From Campylobacter magnus (GTDB lineage Bacteria; Campylobacterota; Campylobacteria; Campylobacterales; Campylobacteraceae): 64,000 nucleotides of DNA. The position numbers and the translations under genes were made by a program. The first letter of the stretch is position 1. Every line of letters starts with the position of its first letter. Below the pieces are notes generated by a model that had not been told where the DNA came from, did no database searches, and was given only the letters and a program-made list of their open reading frames with translations. Below, in pieces: positions 8,730 to 16,641 of the stretch. The stretch covers positions 1 to 64,000 of the forward strand of contig NZ_JAQSLK010000007.1 of NCBI RefSeq assembly GCF_028649595.1, in the 5' to 3' direction.

Positions 8730-9115
8730 ATATTTGCCTAGGAATTCTAGAATTCCTAAATCTAGAATTCCTGAGCAAAAACTAGAATTCCCAAGCAAAA
8801 ATCACTGGAAATTCTAGAATTCCCCAAAAACGCAGATAAAGCAAGAGAATTCTAGATTTTAGCGGGGTTTTAGGGGCGGCAGCCCCTAAGGGTTTAGGGC
8901 GTAGCCCTTATAAAATTTGCGAGCTAGGCTAGATTTATCTAGCCTAAAAGCGAGCAAAATTCTAGAATTCCCTAAAAAATCTAGAATTCCTAGAGATTGC
9001 TTCGCTTCGCTCGCAATGACGAAAATTCTAGAATTCCCTAGAATAAATTATCCAAAATTTTTTTCAAAAAGAATACCCCATAACCCCAAGAAAAAAGAAT
9101 TCCTAAAAATTTTAT
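8730..9115. repeat. Intergenic repeat block after the CoA-transferase gene
   Basis: No gene is seen here. The block contains several GAATTCTAGAATTCC palindromes (for example around 8741-8756 and 9035), an inverted copy of the GCGAGCGAAGCGAAGC family at about 8993-9020, one copy of the three-hairpin element (listed separately) and an AATACCCCATAACCCC repeat near 9072. Confidence 0.85.
8823..8965 (+). repeat. Three-hairpin repeat element, copy a
   Basis: The core at 8857-8965 contains three successive stem-loops: AGGGGC/GCCCCT around GGCA, AAGGG...CCCTT with the inner GGGCGTAGCCC, and AGGCTAGAT/ATCTAGCCT. A leader reading AAAAACGCAGATAAAGCAAG precedes it and is shared with copy d at 46523. Other copies lie at 11750-11850 (inverted), 29347-29450 and 46523-46652. 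Confidence 0.85.
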
Positions 9116-9137
9116 AAACTCTTAACCAAAATTTAGT

Positions 9138-9143
9138 TAGAAT
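9138..9143 (+). promoter_or_regulatory. Probable -10 box for the DUF507-carA operon
   Basis: TAGAAT in an AT-rich stretch about 28 bp upstream of the DUF507 start, and the only good -10 match in the gap after the repeats end. Assigned by consensus only. Confidence 0.45.
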
Positions 9144-9170
9144 ATATCCCAAAATTTTCAAGGAAATCTA

Positions 9171-9722
9171 ATGCGTATCAAAGCACAACATGCGCCGTTT
9201 ATCGCGCGCAAAATAGCCTATGAGCTACTAAAATGCGGCTTTGTAAGCCTAAAAAACGGCGGCGATGAAATCACGCAAATCGCTACTGATATCATCCTAA
9301 AAGACATAAACGCAGAACGCGCCATAGAAGAGCGCGCTAATGAGCTAATGGACGATAACGAGGGCGATATAGAGTTTATGCAAGTTGACCGCAGGGCGAT
9401 GTTTGGCATGATCAAAAAGAAACTTGCTTCGCAAATGGGCTTTGAGCTAAATCACGATGAGCGCTACTCTCACATCTCGCACGATATATTAAATACTGCG
9501 TGGAAAAAAGACGCACTTGAGTACAATGTAAGCGAAAATAGAGTAAAAAATGTGATTTACTCTGCGATTGAGGGCTATCTTAAAAACTTTGAAAAAGCGC
9601 AGCGTGCGGCTTTTGATGAGCTTGAGGGCAAAGAGAAGCTAGCTTATGGCTCGCCTGAGTATGAACTAGCCTTTGAAAAAGCCTACGAAGAACAACTAAG
9701 AAAGCACGGGATAATAGGATGA
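9171..9722 (+). CDS. DUF507 family protein
   Basis: This 183-residue protein is a conserved epsilonproteobacterial protein of the DUF507 family; no biochemical role is established. It is predicted to be cytoplasmic and strongly charged, with no signal peptide or membrane segment, and is rich in acidic and helical stretches (for example RAIEERANELMDDNEGD). The C-terminal half repeats the LKN/YEEQLRK type of amphipathic helix. It overlaps carA by four bases (ATGA), and the same pairing with carA is known in other Campylobacter. That suggests co-expression with pyrimidine and arginine precursor synthesis, but no functional link is proven. The ribosome site is AAGGAAATCTAATG. Confidence 0.8.
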   Translation: MRIKAQHAPFIARKIAYELLKCGFVSLKNGGDEITQIATDIILKDINAERAIEERANELMDDNEGDIEFMQVDRRAMFGMIKKKLASQMGFELNHDERYSHISHDILNTAWKKDALEYNVSENRVKNVIYSAIEGYLKNFEKAQRAAFDELEGKEKLAYGSPEYELAFEKAYEEQLRKHGIIG

Positions 9723-10837
9723 AAGCGTATATTTTTATTGAAGGTGGCGTGTTTTTGTGCGCTGATGCTTTGGGTGCGAGCGGGACTTATACTGGCGAGA
9801 TGATTTTTAACACATCTATGACAGGCTATCAAGAGATTTTAACTGATCCAAGCTATGCTGGGCAGTTTATCGTCTTTACTATGCCAGAAATCGGCATTGT
9901 AGGCACAAACGAAAATGACATGGAAAGCTCTAAAATTCATGCTTGCGGTATGTTTGCAAGACGGCTAAATACCTTTGCTAGCAACTTTCGCTCTACCGCT
10001 AGTTTGGATGAGTTTTTAAAATCTCAAGGTAAAATCGCAGTTTATAACATAGACACAAGAGCCCTAACAAAGCTAATGCGTAGCCGTGGAGCTCAAAATA
10101 TTATTGTCTCAACTGAGATTAGCGATAAAAACGAGCTAGAAGCCCGCTTAAAAACTTCAAAAAAAATCGCTGAAATAGACTTTGTAGCCGAGGTTAGCAC
10201 AAAAGAGGGTTACACGCACAATAAAGGCGTGTGGAGCTGCGCAAAAGCTGCGTATGAAAGCCCAGAAAAACTAACAAAATGCGTAGCCGTGCTAGACTAT
10301 GGTGTAAAGCAAAATATCCTAAACGAACTAGTTAGTGCTGGCATCAAAGTAAGGGTCTTTGCCCATGACACAAAGGCTGACGCGTTAATAGATATGTTTA
10401 AAAAAGGCGAAATTCACGGCGTGTTTTTAAGCAACGGCCCAGGTGATCCAGTTAGCCTTGGGGCGCAAATCGCAGAGATTAAAAAGCTAATAGAAGCAAA
10501 AATTCCTATGTTTGGCATTTGTCTAGGTCATCAGCTGCTCTCAAATGCCTTTGGCTATCCTACTTACAAGCTAAAATTTGGCCAGCACGGCTCAAATCAC
10601 CCAGTCCAAAATCTAATCACCGGTGCTGTAGAAATTACTAGCCAAAATCACAACTACAATGTCCCTGAGAGCATTGCTGAGGTGGCAAATATCACACACC
10701 GCAATCTTTTTGATAATACAATAGAGGGCGTGGCGTATAAAAATGCTCCGGTTTTCTCAGTCCAGCACCACCCAGAAAGTAGCGCAGGACCGCACGAGAG
10801 CGAGTATCTTTTTGCGCAGTTTTTAAAAGCACTTTAA
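9719..10837 (+). CDS. carA: Carbamoyl-phosphate synthase small subunit
   Basis: This 372-residue glutaminase subunit releases ammonia from glutamine for carbamoyl phosphate synthesis, feeding arginine and pyrimidine pathways. The N-terminal CPSase small-chain domain carries FNTSMTGYQEILTDPSYAGQ. The C-terminal class I amidotransferase domain shows LSNGPGDP, FGICLGHQLL with the nucleophile at Cys268, and QHHPESSAGP containing the catalytic His and Glu. Its length is typical. The large subunit carB is not in this window, as is common in Campylobacter, where the subunits are unlinked. The gene ends 8 bp before a four-unit tandem repeat array. Confidence 0.95.
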   Translation: MKAYIFIEGGVFLCADALGASGTYTGEMIFNTSMTGYQEILTDPSYAGQFIVFTMPEIGIVGTNENDMESSKIHACGMFARRLNTFASNFRSTASLDEFLKSQGKIAVYNIDTRALTKLMRSRGAQNIIVSTEISDKNELEARLKTSKKIAEIDFVAEVSTKEGYTHNKGVWSCAKAAYESPEKLTKCVAVLDYGVKQNILNELVSAGIKVRVFAHDTKADALIDMFKKGEIHGVFLSNGPGDPVSLGAQIAEIKKLIEAKIPMFGICLGHQLLSNAFGYPTYKLKFGQHGSNHPVQNLITGAVEITSQNHNYNVPESIAEVANITHRNLFDNTIEGVAYKNAPVFSVQHHPESSAGPHESEYLFAQFLKAL

Positions 10838-10844
10838 GCTTTAA

Positions 10845-10920
10845 GGAATTCTAGAATTTCTAGGGAATTCTAGAAATTCTAGGGAATTCTAGAATTTCTA
10901 GGGAATTCTAGAATTTCGCC
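10845..10920. repeat. Tandem array of four 19-bp palindrome units
   Basis: Four units of GGAATTCTAGAATTTCTAG type start at 10845, 10864, 10883 and 10902, with one variant base order in the second unit. Degenerate GGAATTTTAGAATTCC copies continue to about 10981. No gene lies between carA and the next start at 11011. Confidence 0.85.
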
Positions 10921-11010
10921 TATGGAATTCTAAATTCTATTCTAGGAATTTTAGATTTAGTCTTAGGAATTTTAGAATTCCTATATCAAAATTTCAAAAA
11001 GCATTTTATA

Positions 11011-11664
11011 ATGAGTGGCGCATTTATTTTAAACATTATTATCACAGCATTTGTTCTTTCTTTTTCGCATTGTTCTTTTATGTGTGGGGGCTTTAATGTC
11101 ATTTTAGGTAGGCTTTGTGCTAGCCTTAGTAAGCTTAGCACGCTTGTAATGATGCTGCTTTATCACGCTGGGCGAACCATGGCTTATGCGTGCTTGGGGG
11201 CTGTTTTTGGCTATTTTGGTGCTGGGGTGATGAGAGATGCTAGTGCTAAGGGGCTAGTGTTTTTTGGCGCTGGTGTTTTGCTAGTCGTGCTTGGAGTCTC
11301 GCTTTTGCTCCGTGGCAAAATGCTAGCTTTTTTTGAAAACTCTTTTATCCAAGGCAAAATCCTAGCCCTTGCTTTAAAACTTCAAAAACGCCGCTATATA
11401 GTGCTTCTTGGCTTTTTAAATGGGCTTTTGCCTTGCGGGGTGGTTTATACATTTTTGGCTATGAGCTTTTCGCTTGGCTCAGGCGCACTCTCAGCGCTTG
11501 TGATGGTACTAGCTGGGCTTTGCACTACGCCTGCGCTGCTTTTTTACGCCCTGCTCTCACGCTTTTTTACCCAAAGACTGCGCTTTATTTTTGAGCTACT
11601 CTCAGCCCTTTTGGTTTGCGCTTATGGACTTTATTTAGCATTTAAAGGCTATATGTTATTGTAG
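11011..11664 (+). CDS. TauE/SafE-like (COG2836-type) membrane protein
   Basis: This 217-residue polytopic membrane protein has about six hydrophobic segments. It carries the paired motifs of the sulfite exporter/urease accessory UreH-like group: HCSFMCGGF at residues 20-28 (HCxxMCGG) and LLPCGVVYTFLAMSF in the middle. In many proteobacteria such proteins are associated with cbb3 oxidase or copper delivery, and ccoI and ccoS lie about 14 kb away, but that link is inference. The start has only a weak ribosome site. The stop codon TAG is fused to a GGAATTC repeat. Confidence 0.65.
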   Translation: MSGAFILNIIITAFVLSFSHCSFMCGGFNVILGRLCASLSKLSTLVMMLLYHAGRTMAYACLGAVFGYFGAGVMRDASAKGLVFFGAGVLLVVLGVSLLLRGKMLAFFENSFIQGKILALALKLQKRRYIVLLGFLNGLLPCGVVYTFLAMSFSLGSGALSALVMVLAGLCTTPALLFYALLSRFFTQRLRFIFELLSALLVCAYGLYLAFKGYMLL

Positions 11665-11749
11665 GAATTCTAGATTTTCTGGGGGTTAGGGGGTGTCTTT
11701 TTATGGAATTCTAGAATTCCTAGTGATTTTTGACTAAGAATTTTAGAAT

Positions 11750-11850
11750 TTTGCTCGCTTTTAGGCTAGATAAATCTAGCCTAGCTCGCTAGTTTTATAA
11801 GGGCTACGCCCTAAACCCTTAGGGGCTGCCGCCCCTAAAACCCCGCTAAA
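11750..11850 (-). repeat. Three-hairpin repeat element, copy b (inverted)
   Basis: The same three stem-loops as at 8857-8965, on the opposite strand and nearly identical in sequence. It lies between convergent genes, after the TauE-like gene and before the minus-strand gene at 12072. Confidence 0.85.
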
Positions 11851-11972
11851 ATTTGTGATATTTTTAGTCTTAGGAATTTTAGAATTCCTTAAAATAAAAA
11901 ATACCCCATAACCCCAAAAAAGCCTAGGAATTTTAGAATTCCCAAAGTGAATTCCTTAAACTAGAATTTCAT

Positions 11973-12066
11973 ATAGAGATCCCCCAGTCAAGCTGGGGGA
12001 TGACACAAAGCTTGGGAATTCTAGAATTCTTAAATGATATAAACGCAAAAAGCCCCTAGGAATTCT
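11973..12066 (+). repeat. Composite repeat cassette, copy 1
   Basis: A GGGGGATGACAC-type hairpin is followed by GGGAATTCTAGAATTC and then TTAAATGATATAAACGCAAA plus AAGCCC. The same order of parts occurs at 29627-29720. In both places the cassette ends next to the 3' end of a minus-strand gene. Confidence 0.7.
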
Positions 12067-12071
12067 AGATT

Positions 12072-12359
12072 TTAGTCAAAAAGAAATCTGCCTCTATCTC
12101 CATTGCTTTGGTATTGTCTTGGCTCTGCTTTCCAGCCGTATTCTTGGTATTCTTTTGGGCAGCTAGATATTGAGACGCGCTGTATATCAAGCAAGTTTGA
12201 GAGCTGGCCCTCTAAAAACTTAGCTTTGCCATATTTTTTCTCAGCCCTTGCCTTGCCTGCCTCGTTATAAAGCTTACAGATTCTAAGCTCAAAGTCGCTT
12301 AATTTAGCAGCATTTGCCACGCCAAAAGCACAAAGTGCTAAAATTAGTATTTTTTTCAT
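12072..12359 (-). CDS. Small periplasmic protein of unknown function
   Basis: This 95-residue protein has a clear Sec signal peptide (MKKILILALCAFGVANA, cleavage probably before AKLSD). The mature part of about 78 residues is polar and basic, with two cysteines (IRICKLYNEA-like region and SSCPKEYQEYGW) that could form a disulfide. I do not recognise the family. Its start overlaps the end of the RluB gene by four bases, making it the last gene of the kdsD-rluB operon. The stop codon is followed by a GATTTTAGTC-type repeat region. Confidence 0.65.
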   Translation of the reverse strand: MKKILILALCAFGVANAAKLSDFELRICKLYNEAGKARAEKKYGKAKFLEGQLSNLLDIQRVSISSCPKEYQEYGWKAEPRQYQSNGDRGRFLFD

Positions 12360-13144
12360 TTTTTATCCTTTGTTTGAGTTTTTTGGGTATCTTTTTTTGG
12401 GTTTAGAAAATCTTTTAGTGCTGAGTACTCGCTAGCACTAAAATACCGCCATTTGCCCTCTTTTAAAGTATCCAAGCTAAGAGAGCCAAAGGCCACACGC
12501 TTTAGATCCATCACAGGCAGGTCAAAATAGCCAAAAAAGCGTCTTAGCTCCCTGTTTTGCCCCTCTTTTATGATGACTCTAAGCCTTGTATAAGGTCCGC
12601 TTTGACTAACTACCTTAAAGGCTAGAAAAGGCGCAAACTCCATGCTTTTTATCTTTGTTTTTGCGTGAGCGCCTTTTGTGGCATCAGCGGCTTTTAGGCC
12701 GTTTCTCATGGCTTCAAAGACTACCTCGCCGACCTGCCCTTTAACCTTGACATAGTACTCACGCTCTAAGTCACTTTTTTCTAGTGCGTGGGCTACCTTT
12801 GGGCTGTCTGTAAGTATGAGTAGGCCGCTGCTAGCATAGTCTAGCCTGCCTACAAAGCAAAAGTGCTTAAAGCCATTTGGCAAGCTATCAAAAATAACCT
12901 CTCTGCCTCGCTCGTCGCTGTGGCTAACGATTTGCCCTTTTGGTTTGTGATAGACTATGGCTGTAAAGCCATCTTTTTGCGTGATTTTGCGGCCGTTTAT
13001 GTACACGGGCGAGCCCTCTTTATACTGCGTGCCAAGCTCGGTTACTACGCTATTTCCTATGCGGACTTTACCCTCTTTTATTAGCTCGTCAGCAGCCCTG
13101 CGAGAGTAGTTTGTGTTTGCGGCGATGTATTGATTTAAGCGCAT
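12356..13144 (-). CDS. rluB: rRNA pseudouridine synthase, RsuA/RluB family
   Basis: This 262-residue enzyme isomerises a uridine in ribosomal RNA. An N-terminal S4 RNA-binding domain (MRLNQYIAAN, YSRRAADELIKEGKVRIG) is followed by the catalytic domain with GRLDYASSGLLILTD, whose aspartate is the active-site residue, then EREYYVKVKG and GQNRELRRFFGY. The C-terminus is lysine- and threonine-rich (KKDTQKTQTKDKK). RluB and RsuA cannot be fully separated by eye, but the length and single S4 domain fit RluB. It starts one base after the end of kdsD. Confidence 0.85.
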   Translation of the reverse strand: MRLNQYIAANTNYSRRAADELIKEGKVRIGNSVVTELGTQYKEGSPVYINGRKITQKDGFTAIVYHKPKGQIVSHSDERGREVIFDSLPNGFKHFCFVGRLDYASSGLLILTDSPKVAHALEKSDLEREYYVKVKGQVGEVVFEAMRNGLKAADATKGAHAKTKIKSMEFAPFLAFKVVSQSGPYTRLRVIIKEGQNRELRRFFGYFDLPVMDLKRVAFGSLSLDTLKEGKWRYFSASEYSALKDFLNPKKDTQKTQTKDKK

Positions 13145-13145
13145 T

Positions 13146-14105
13146 TTATAGTCCTAGTGCTGTTAGGTCGTGGATGTGAAGCACGCCTATTGGCTTATTT
13201 TCTTTTGTGATGATTAGGATTTGGATTTTGTTTTCTTGGAGAATTTTTAGAGCATCGTAGGCTAGAGTGTTCTCATCGCTTAGTGTTTTTGGGCTTTTTG
13301 TAGCGAAATTTAGAGCCTTTGCATTTAAATCAAAGCTAGGATTTTCTAAGGCTCTGCGCAAGTCTCCATCGCTGATTATCCCAGCTAGTTCTCCGCTAGC
13401 ATTAAGGATAATAGCAGAACCTAGCTTGCCAGTACTCATAGCTGAGATTGCTTCTTTTAGGCTGGCGTTTTCATTTACGATAGGCAGATTTTCTTTTCGC
13501 ATGACATCGTGGACTTTTAAAAATAGTCTTTTGCCAAGCGCACCGCCTGGATGAAAAGCTGCAAAGTCTGTGATAGCAAAGTTTTTTAGCTTCATGAGTG
13601 ATAGTGCTAGCGCATCGCCAAGAGCTAAAGTAAGTGTGGTAGACACGCTTGGTGCGGCGTTAAATGGACAGGCCTCACGCTCTATATCTAGGCTTAGATT
13701 GACATCGCTTAGGCGAGCAAGCGAGCTATTTTCTTTACTCATGGCGATGACTTTTACGCCACGAGCCTTGATGTGTGGGAGTATGGCTAGCAGCTCGCCG
13801 CTCTCACCGCTATAGCTGATAGCTAGGATGATATCACCATCTGCTATCATACCAAGGTCGCCGTGCATAGCCTCTGTAGGGTGTAAAAAAAACGCAGGCG
13901 TGCCGGTGCTAGCTGCGGTGGCGGCAATTTTTGCGCCGATGTGTCCGCTTTTGCCTACGCCTGTTACTATTAGCTTGCCTTTGGCGTTTTTTATAAGCTC
14001 TAGAGCCTTACAAAACCTAGAATCAAGGCTGTTTGCGTGTCTTTCTAGCTCGCTAGCCTCTAAGCGCAAAATATCTTTTGCGAAGTTTAAAATATCCATT
14101 TTCAT
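13146..14105 (-). CDS. kdsD: Arabinose-5-phosphate isomerase
   Basis: This 319-residue enzyme converts ribulose 5-phosphate to arabinose 5-phosphate, the first step to KDO for lipopolysaccharide. An N-terminal SIS domain shows VTGVGKSGHIGAKIAATAASTG split across residues 45-66, FLHPTEAMHGDLGM and SYSGESGE. Two CBS domains follow from about residue 200 (VHDVMRKENLP; IISDGDLRRAL; LHIHDLTALGL). The conserved AAFHPGGALGKRL link between the domains is present. It is the first gene of a three-gene operon and is divergent from the NADH dehydrogenase. KpsF, the capsule paralogue, has the same architecture, but no capsule genes are nearby. Confidence 0.88.
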   Translation of the reverse strand: MKMDILNFAKDILRLEASELERHANSLDSRFCKALELIKNAKGKLIVTGVGKSGHIGAKIAATAASTGTPAFFLHPTEAMHGDLGMIADGDIILAISYSGESGELLAILPHIKARGVKVIAMSKENSSLARLSDVNLSLDIEREACPFNAAPSVSTTLTLALGDALALSLMKLKNFAITDFAAFHPGGALGKRLFLKVHDVMRKENLPIVNENASLKEAISAMSTGKLGSAIILNASGELAGIISDGDLRRALENPSFDLNAKALNFATKSPKTLSDENTLAYDALKILQENKIQILIITKENKPIGVLHIHDLTALGL

Positions 14106-14230
14106 CCTTTTAATCTGCTTTATTTTAGCAAAAAGAAGTAAAATTTTTGCTATTTATTCTAGAATTCTAAAAGAAAACTTATAAAAATTTAGTAATTTTT
14201 TTTAAAAAAATTTTTTAAATGCTTTTATGA

Positions 14231-14236
14231 TAGAAT
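14231..14236 (+). promoter_or_regulatory. Probable -10 box for the NADH dehydrogenase gene
   Basis: TAGAAT preceded by TTTTATGA, 25 bp before the start codon, in a 155-bp divergent region shared with kdsD. Upstream lie long A/T tracts. Confidence 0.4.
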
Positions 14237-14260
14237 ATCAAAAAATTTAAAGGCTTAAAA

Positions 14261-15460
14261 ATGCAAAAGAAAAAAATCCTTGTTTTAGGCGGCGGATATG
14301 CAGGCTTGGAGTGCACCTTGCGCTTAGAAAAACTGCTAAGAGATGATGAAGCTGAGGTCACGCTAATCTCAAAGCACGACTATCACTATCAAAGCACGCT
14401 TTTACACCGCGTGGCACTTGGCACTTATAGTGCTAGAAAAGCGAGAATTTTTTATAGAAAAATTCTTAAAAAAGCCTTGTTTATCAAAGATACAATCACA
14501 AAAATAGATATAAATGAAAAAAAGGTAAATGGAAATATAGGCTGCTATGAATACGATTATTTGGTAATTTCGCTTGGTTTTGAGCCAAATTATTTTGGCA
14601 TTGAGGGCGCAGACAAGCACACCTTTGCCCTTGCTACTATCAACTGGGCGACAAAAATGCGCCACGAGCTTGAGACGAAATTTAAGGACTTTGATGGCAG
14701 TAAGGACCCAAATGATCTTAGTTTTGTAGTGGTTGGAAGCGGTTTTACTGGCGTGGAGTTTGCTAGCGAACTAGGTGATAGAGCAAAAGAGCTTTGCGAG
14801 ATTTGTGGCATTGCGTCAAGTCTAGTAAAAATCACGCTAGTATCTCGTGGAGAGCAGATTTTGCCTATGTTTAGCCCAGCACTTAGTGCCAAAGCTCGCA
14901 CAAAAATCCTCAAAAAAGGCGTAGATATCGTGCGTGGAGAGGTGATAAAGTGCCAGAGCGATGGTGTGATTATCCGTACAGATGAGGGCGAGAAAAAGAT
15001 AAATGCAAACACGACTTTGTGGAGCGCAGGTGTAAAAGGCTCAAGCATAATAAGTGCTTCAGGCATTGAGAGCAAAAATGATAGAGTGCTAGTAGAGCCT
15101 GATTTGCGTATGCCAGGGCAAGAAAATGTCTTTGTGCTAGGTGATTGTGCAAGTGCTAAAAAGCGTGATATCATCCACGCTCCAACCGCACAGCTAGCCT
15201 GTCAAATGGGCGCACACGCAGCAAAATCACTAGTTGCTCTGCTAAGAGGCAATAAAACAAAAGAGTTCAACTTTAATCATAAAGGCACGGTTTGTTCTAT
15301 CGGGCACACAGATGCGGTGGGCTTTGCCTTTGGCGTTGGCATTGCTGGCGAGGTGGCAGCTTTTCTTAAAAACTTCATTGAAAATAAATGGCTTTATTTT
15401 ATCGGCGGTCTAAGCTTGGTTATCAAAAAAGGTCAATTTAGATTTAGAAGTAGCGACTAA
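14261..15460 (+). CDS. Type II NADH dehydrogenase-like flavoprotein
   Basis: This 399-residue pyridine nucleotide-disulfide oxidoreductase resembles NDH-2, the single-subunit, non-proton-pumping enzyme that passes electrons from NADH to quinone. The N-terminal FAD-binding fold is LVLGGGYAGLE (residues 8-18), the NAD-binding fold is VVVGSGFTGVEFASEL near residue 157, and the second FAD motif is VFVLGDCAS near residue 292. The C-terminus has amphipathic and hydrophobic stretches (GVGIAGEVAAFLKNF, WLYFIGGLSLVI) typical of membrane attachment. It lacks the CxxC of disulfide reductases. Sulfide:quinone reductase is an alternative, but the paired catalytic cysteines are not evident. Confidence 0.75.
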   Translation: MQKKKILVLGGGYAGLECTLRLEKLLRDDEAEVTLISKHDYHYQSTLLHRVALGTYSARKARIFYRKILKKALFIKDTITKIDINEKKVNGNIGCYEYDYLVISLGFEPNYFGIEGADKHTFALATINWATKMRHELETKFKDFDGSKDPNDLSFVVVGSGFTGVEFASELGDRAKELCEICGIASSLVKITLVSRGEQILPMFSPALSAKARTKILKKGVDIVRGEVIKCQSDGVIIRTDEGEKKINANTTLWSAGVKGSSIISASGIESKNDRVLVEPDLRMPGQENVFVLGDCASAKKRDIIHAPTAQLACQMGAHAAKSLVALLRGNKTKEFNFNHKGTVCSIGHTDAVGFAFGVGIAGEVAAFLKNFIENKWLYFIGGLSLVIKKGQFRFRSSD

Positions 15461-15596
15461 CTTTGGTATTTCATTATTTTAGATATTTGTTCTATGTGAA
15501 ACATATTTGATTTTATCTAGAATTCCCTAGGGAATTCTAGAATTCTAGGAATAACTTTTGTTTGATATTTTGGGAATTCTAGATAAAGGAATACAC

Positions 15597-15936
15597 ATGA
15601 AAATCTCACAAATTTTCAAATCAAACTTTAAGCACTTACAGCACTCAAAAAAAAATAATAAACGCAAATGATGTAAACCCTACAAATGCTAATAGCGATG
15701 AAATGTATGCCCTAAATCTAAAAGAAAATAATAAGGCTAGTTTTGAAGATACTGTGCTAAAAGTAGCTATGTCTGAGGTAAAATCTCGCGTGGAAAATGA
15801 GTATAGAGAGACTTTTAGTAAGGATACCAAGCTAGACTGGAAAGCGCTAATAAGCGATATAATCGCACAATCAAGCTCAAACTGGGACTACGAAAATAAA
15901 GCAAAATGGCAAAATTTTTTAGAGCTTTTGGGCTAA
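15597..15936 (+). pseudogene. Unknown small gene with an apparent frameshift at codon 2
   Basis: A good ribosome site (AAAGGA) sits six bases before ATG at 15597, but that frame stops after 11 codons. A coding-like frame without stops runs from 15601 to 15936 and begins KISQIFKSNF; its first in-frame ATG is only at 15703, without a ribosome site. Removing one A from the five-A tract at 15600-15604 would join the start codon to this frame and give a 112-residue protein. That protein would be charged and helical, with no signal peptide, ending in KWQNFLELLG. I do not recognise the family. The cause could be a true mutation, a sequencing error, or slippage at the A tract. Confidence 0.5.
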
Positions 15937-15992
15937 AAACATTTTGGAATTCCAAAATTTTAGCCTTAGCTAGCAAGTTTCTAAGGCTAAAA

Positions 15993-16511
15993 TTACATTA
16001 TATTATAGAATTCTAACATGTGATTATATACGATTGGATTTAAGTCTTTTTGCATATTCATAAACTCTTTTAACATTGATTTTAAATCAATTTTGCGCTC
16101 AATATCGTTAAAGGTGTAAAAATTGTCATTTCTCACGCCTGCTGATGCGCTTAGAAAATCGCGCAAAGCAGAGCTGGTTTTGCCTATTTTATCATTGTGT
16201 GAACTATAAGCTAAAAGCTCAAAATAGCTAGCCGAACTAGGATTTACTTCATTTACATTTACGCTGTATTCTTTCACCCCGCCTTCATTATCCCATGCTT
16301 TTACGATATACTCGCCATCGCTTTTCTCAAAAACGCTCGCTGAACCGCCATTTGCTAGTGTAGTGCTAGTAAGTGCTTTATTGCCTTTTTCATCATGTAT
16401 TTTAAGTGTAAAGGTATTTAGCATATCGCCAAAAGTACTAGAATTCTCACTTTTTGAGCTAGTGTATTTTGTATTTATAAAATAATTTTGATTTGAAATT
16501 TGATTTAGCAT
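15993..16511 (-). CDS. Hypothetical protein, 172 residues
   Basis: No family is recognised. The protein is hydrophilic, rich in Ser and Asn, and has no signal peptide or membrane segment. The N-terminal third (MLNQISNQNYFINTKYTSSK) is low-complexity, the middle contains a strand-rich stretch (GEYIVKAWDNEGGVKEYSV), and the C-terminal part is helical (LKSMLKEFMNMQKDL). The start follows an AAGGAT ribosome site. It is convergent with the frameshifted gene at 15597 and lies 130 bp downstream of the minus-strand gene at 16642. It may belong to the same accessory group as its two neighbours. Confidence 0.55.
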   Translation of the reverse strand: MLNQISNQNYFINTKYTSSKSENSSTFGDMLNTFTLKIHDEKGNKALTSTTLANGGSASVFEKSDGEYIVKAWDNEGGVKEYSVNVNEVNPSSASYFELLAYSSHNDKIGKTSSALRDFLSASAGVRNDNFYTFNDIERKIDLKSMLKEFMNMQKDLNPIVYNHMLEFYNIM

Positions 16512-16556
16512 AGCATGATCCTTTCTATATTTCTAAGCAAAAGCGTGCCATGAGTA

Positions 16557-16582
16557 AAACTCAGCCGTTTTTTTTCTCTTTT
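16557..16582. repeat. 26-bp direct repeat, copy 1
   Basis: AAACTCAGCCG followed by eight Ts and CTCTTTT is identical to 17211-17236. Copy 2 overlaps the 3' end of the small membrane protein gene (its last codons and TGA). Copy 1 sits upstream of the gene at 15993, so the gene at 16642-17142 lies between the two copies. Confidence 0.75.
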
Positions 16583-16641
16583 TTTTGGAATTCCAAAACT
16601 GAGTTTAAAAGCAAAGATATTTTGCTCTAGATTCTATATTT

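Larger units (their letters stand above)
11665..12071. repeat. Intergenic repeat block
   Basis: The gap holds GAATTCTAGAATTCC copies (about 11705 and 12015), a GGGGGTTAGGGGGTGTC repeat near 11680, its inverse AATACCCCATAACCCC near 11902, the inverted three-hairpin element at 11750-11850, and a CCCCCAGTCAAGCTGGGGG hairpin near 11979. No coding frame was recognised. Confidence 0.85.

Noticed and set aside
8917-9117. Open frame of 66 codons on the plus strand
   Set aside because: It consists of repeat sequence (three-hairpin element, GCGAGCGAAGC family, palindromes) translated by chance; no start signal.
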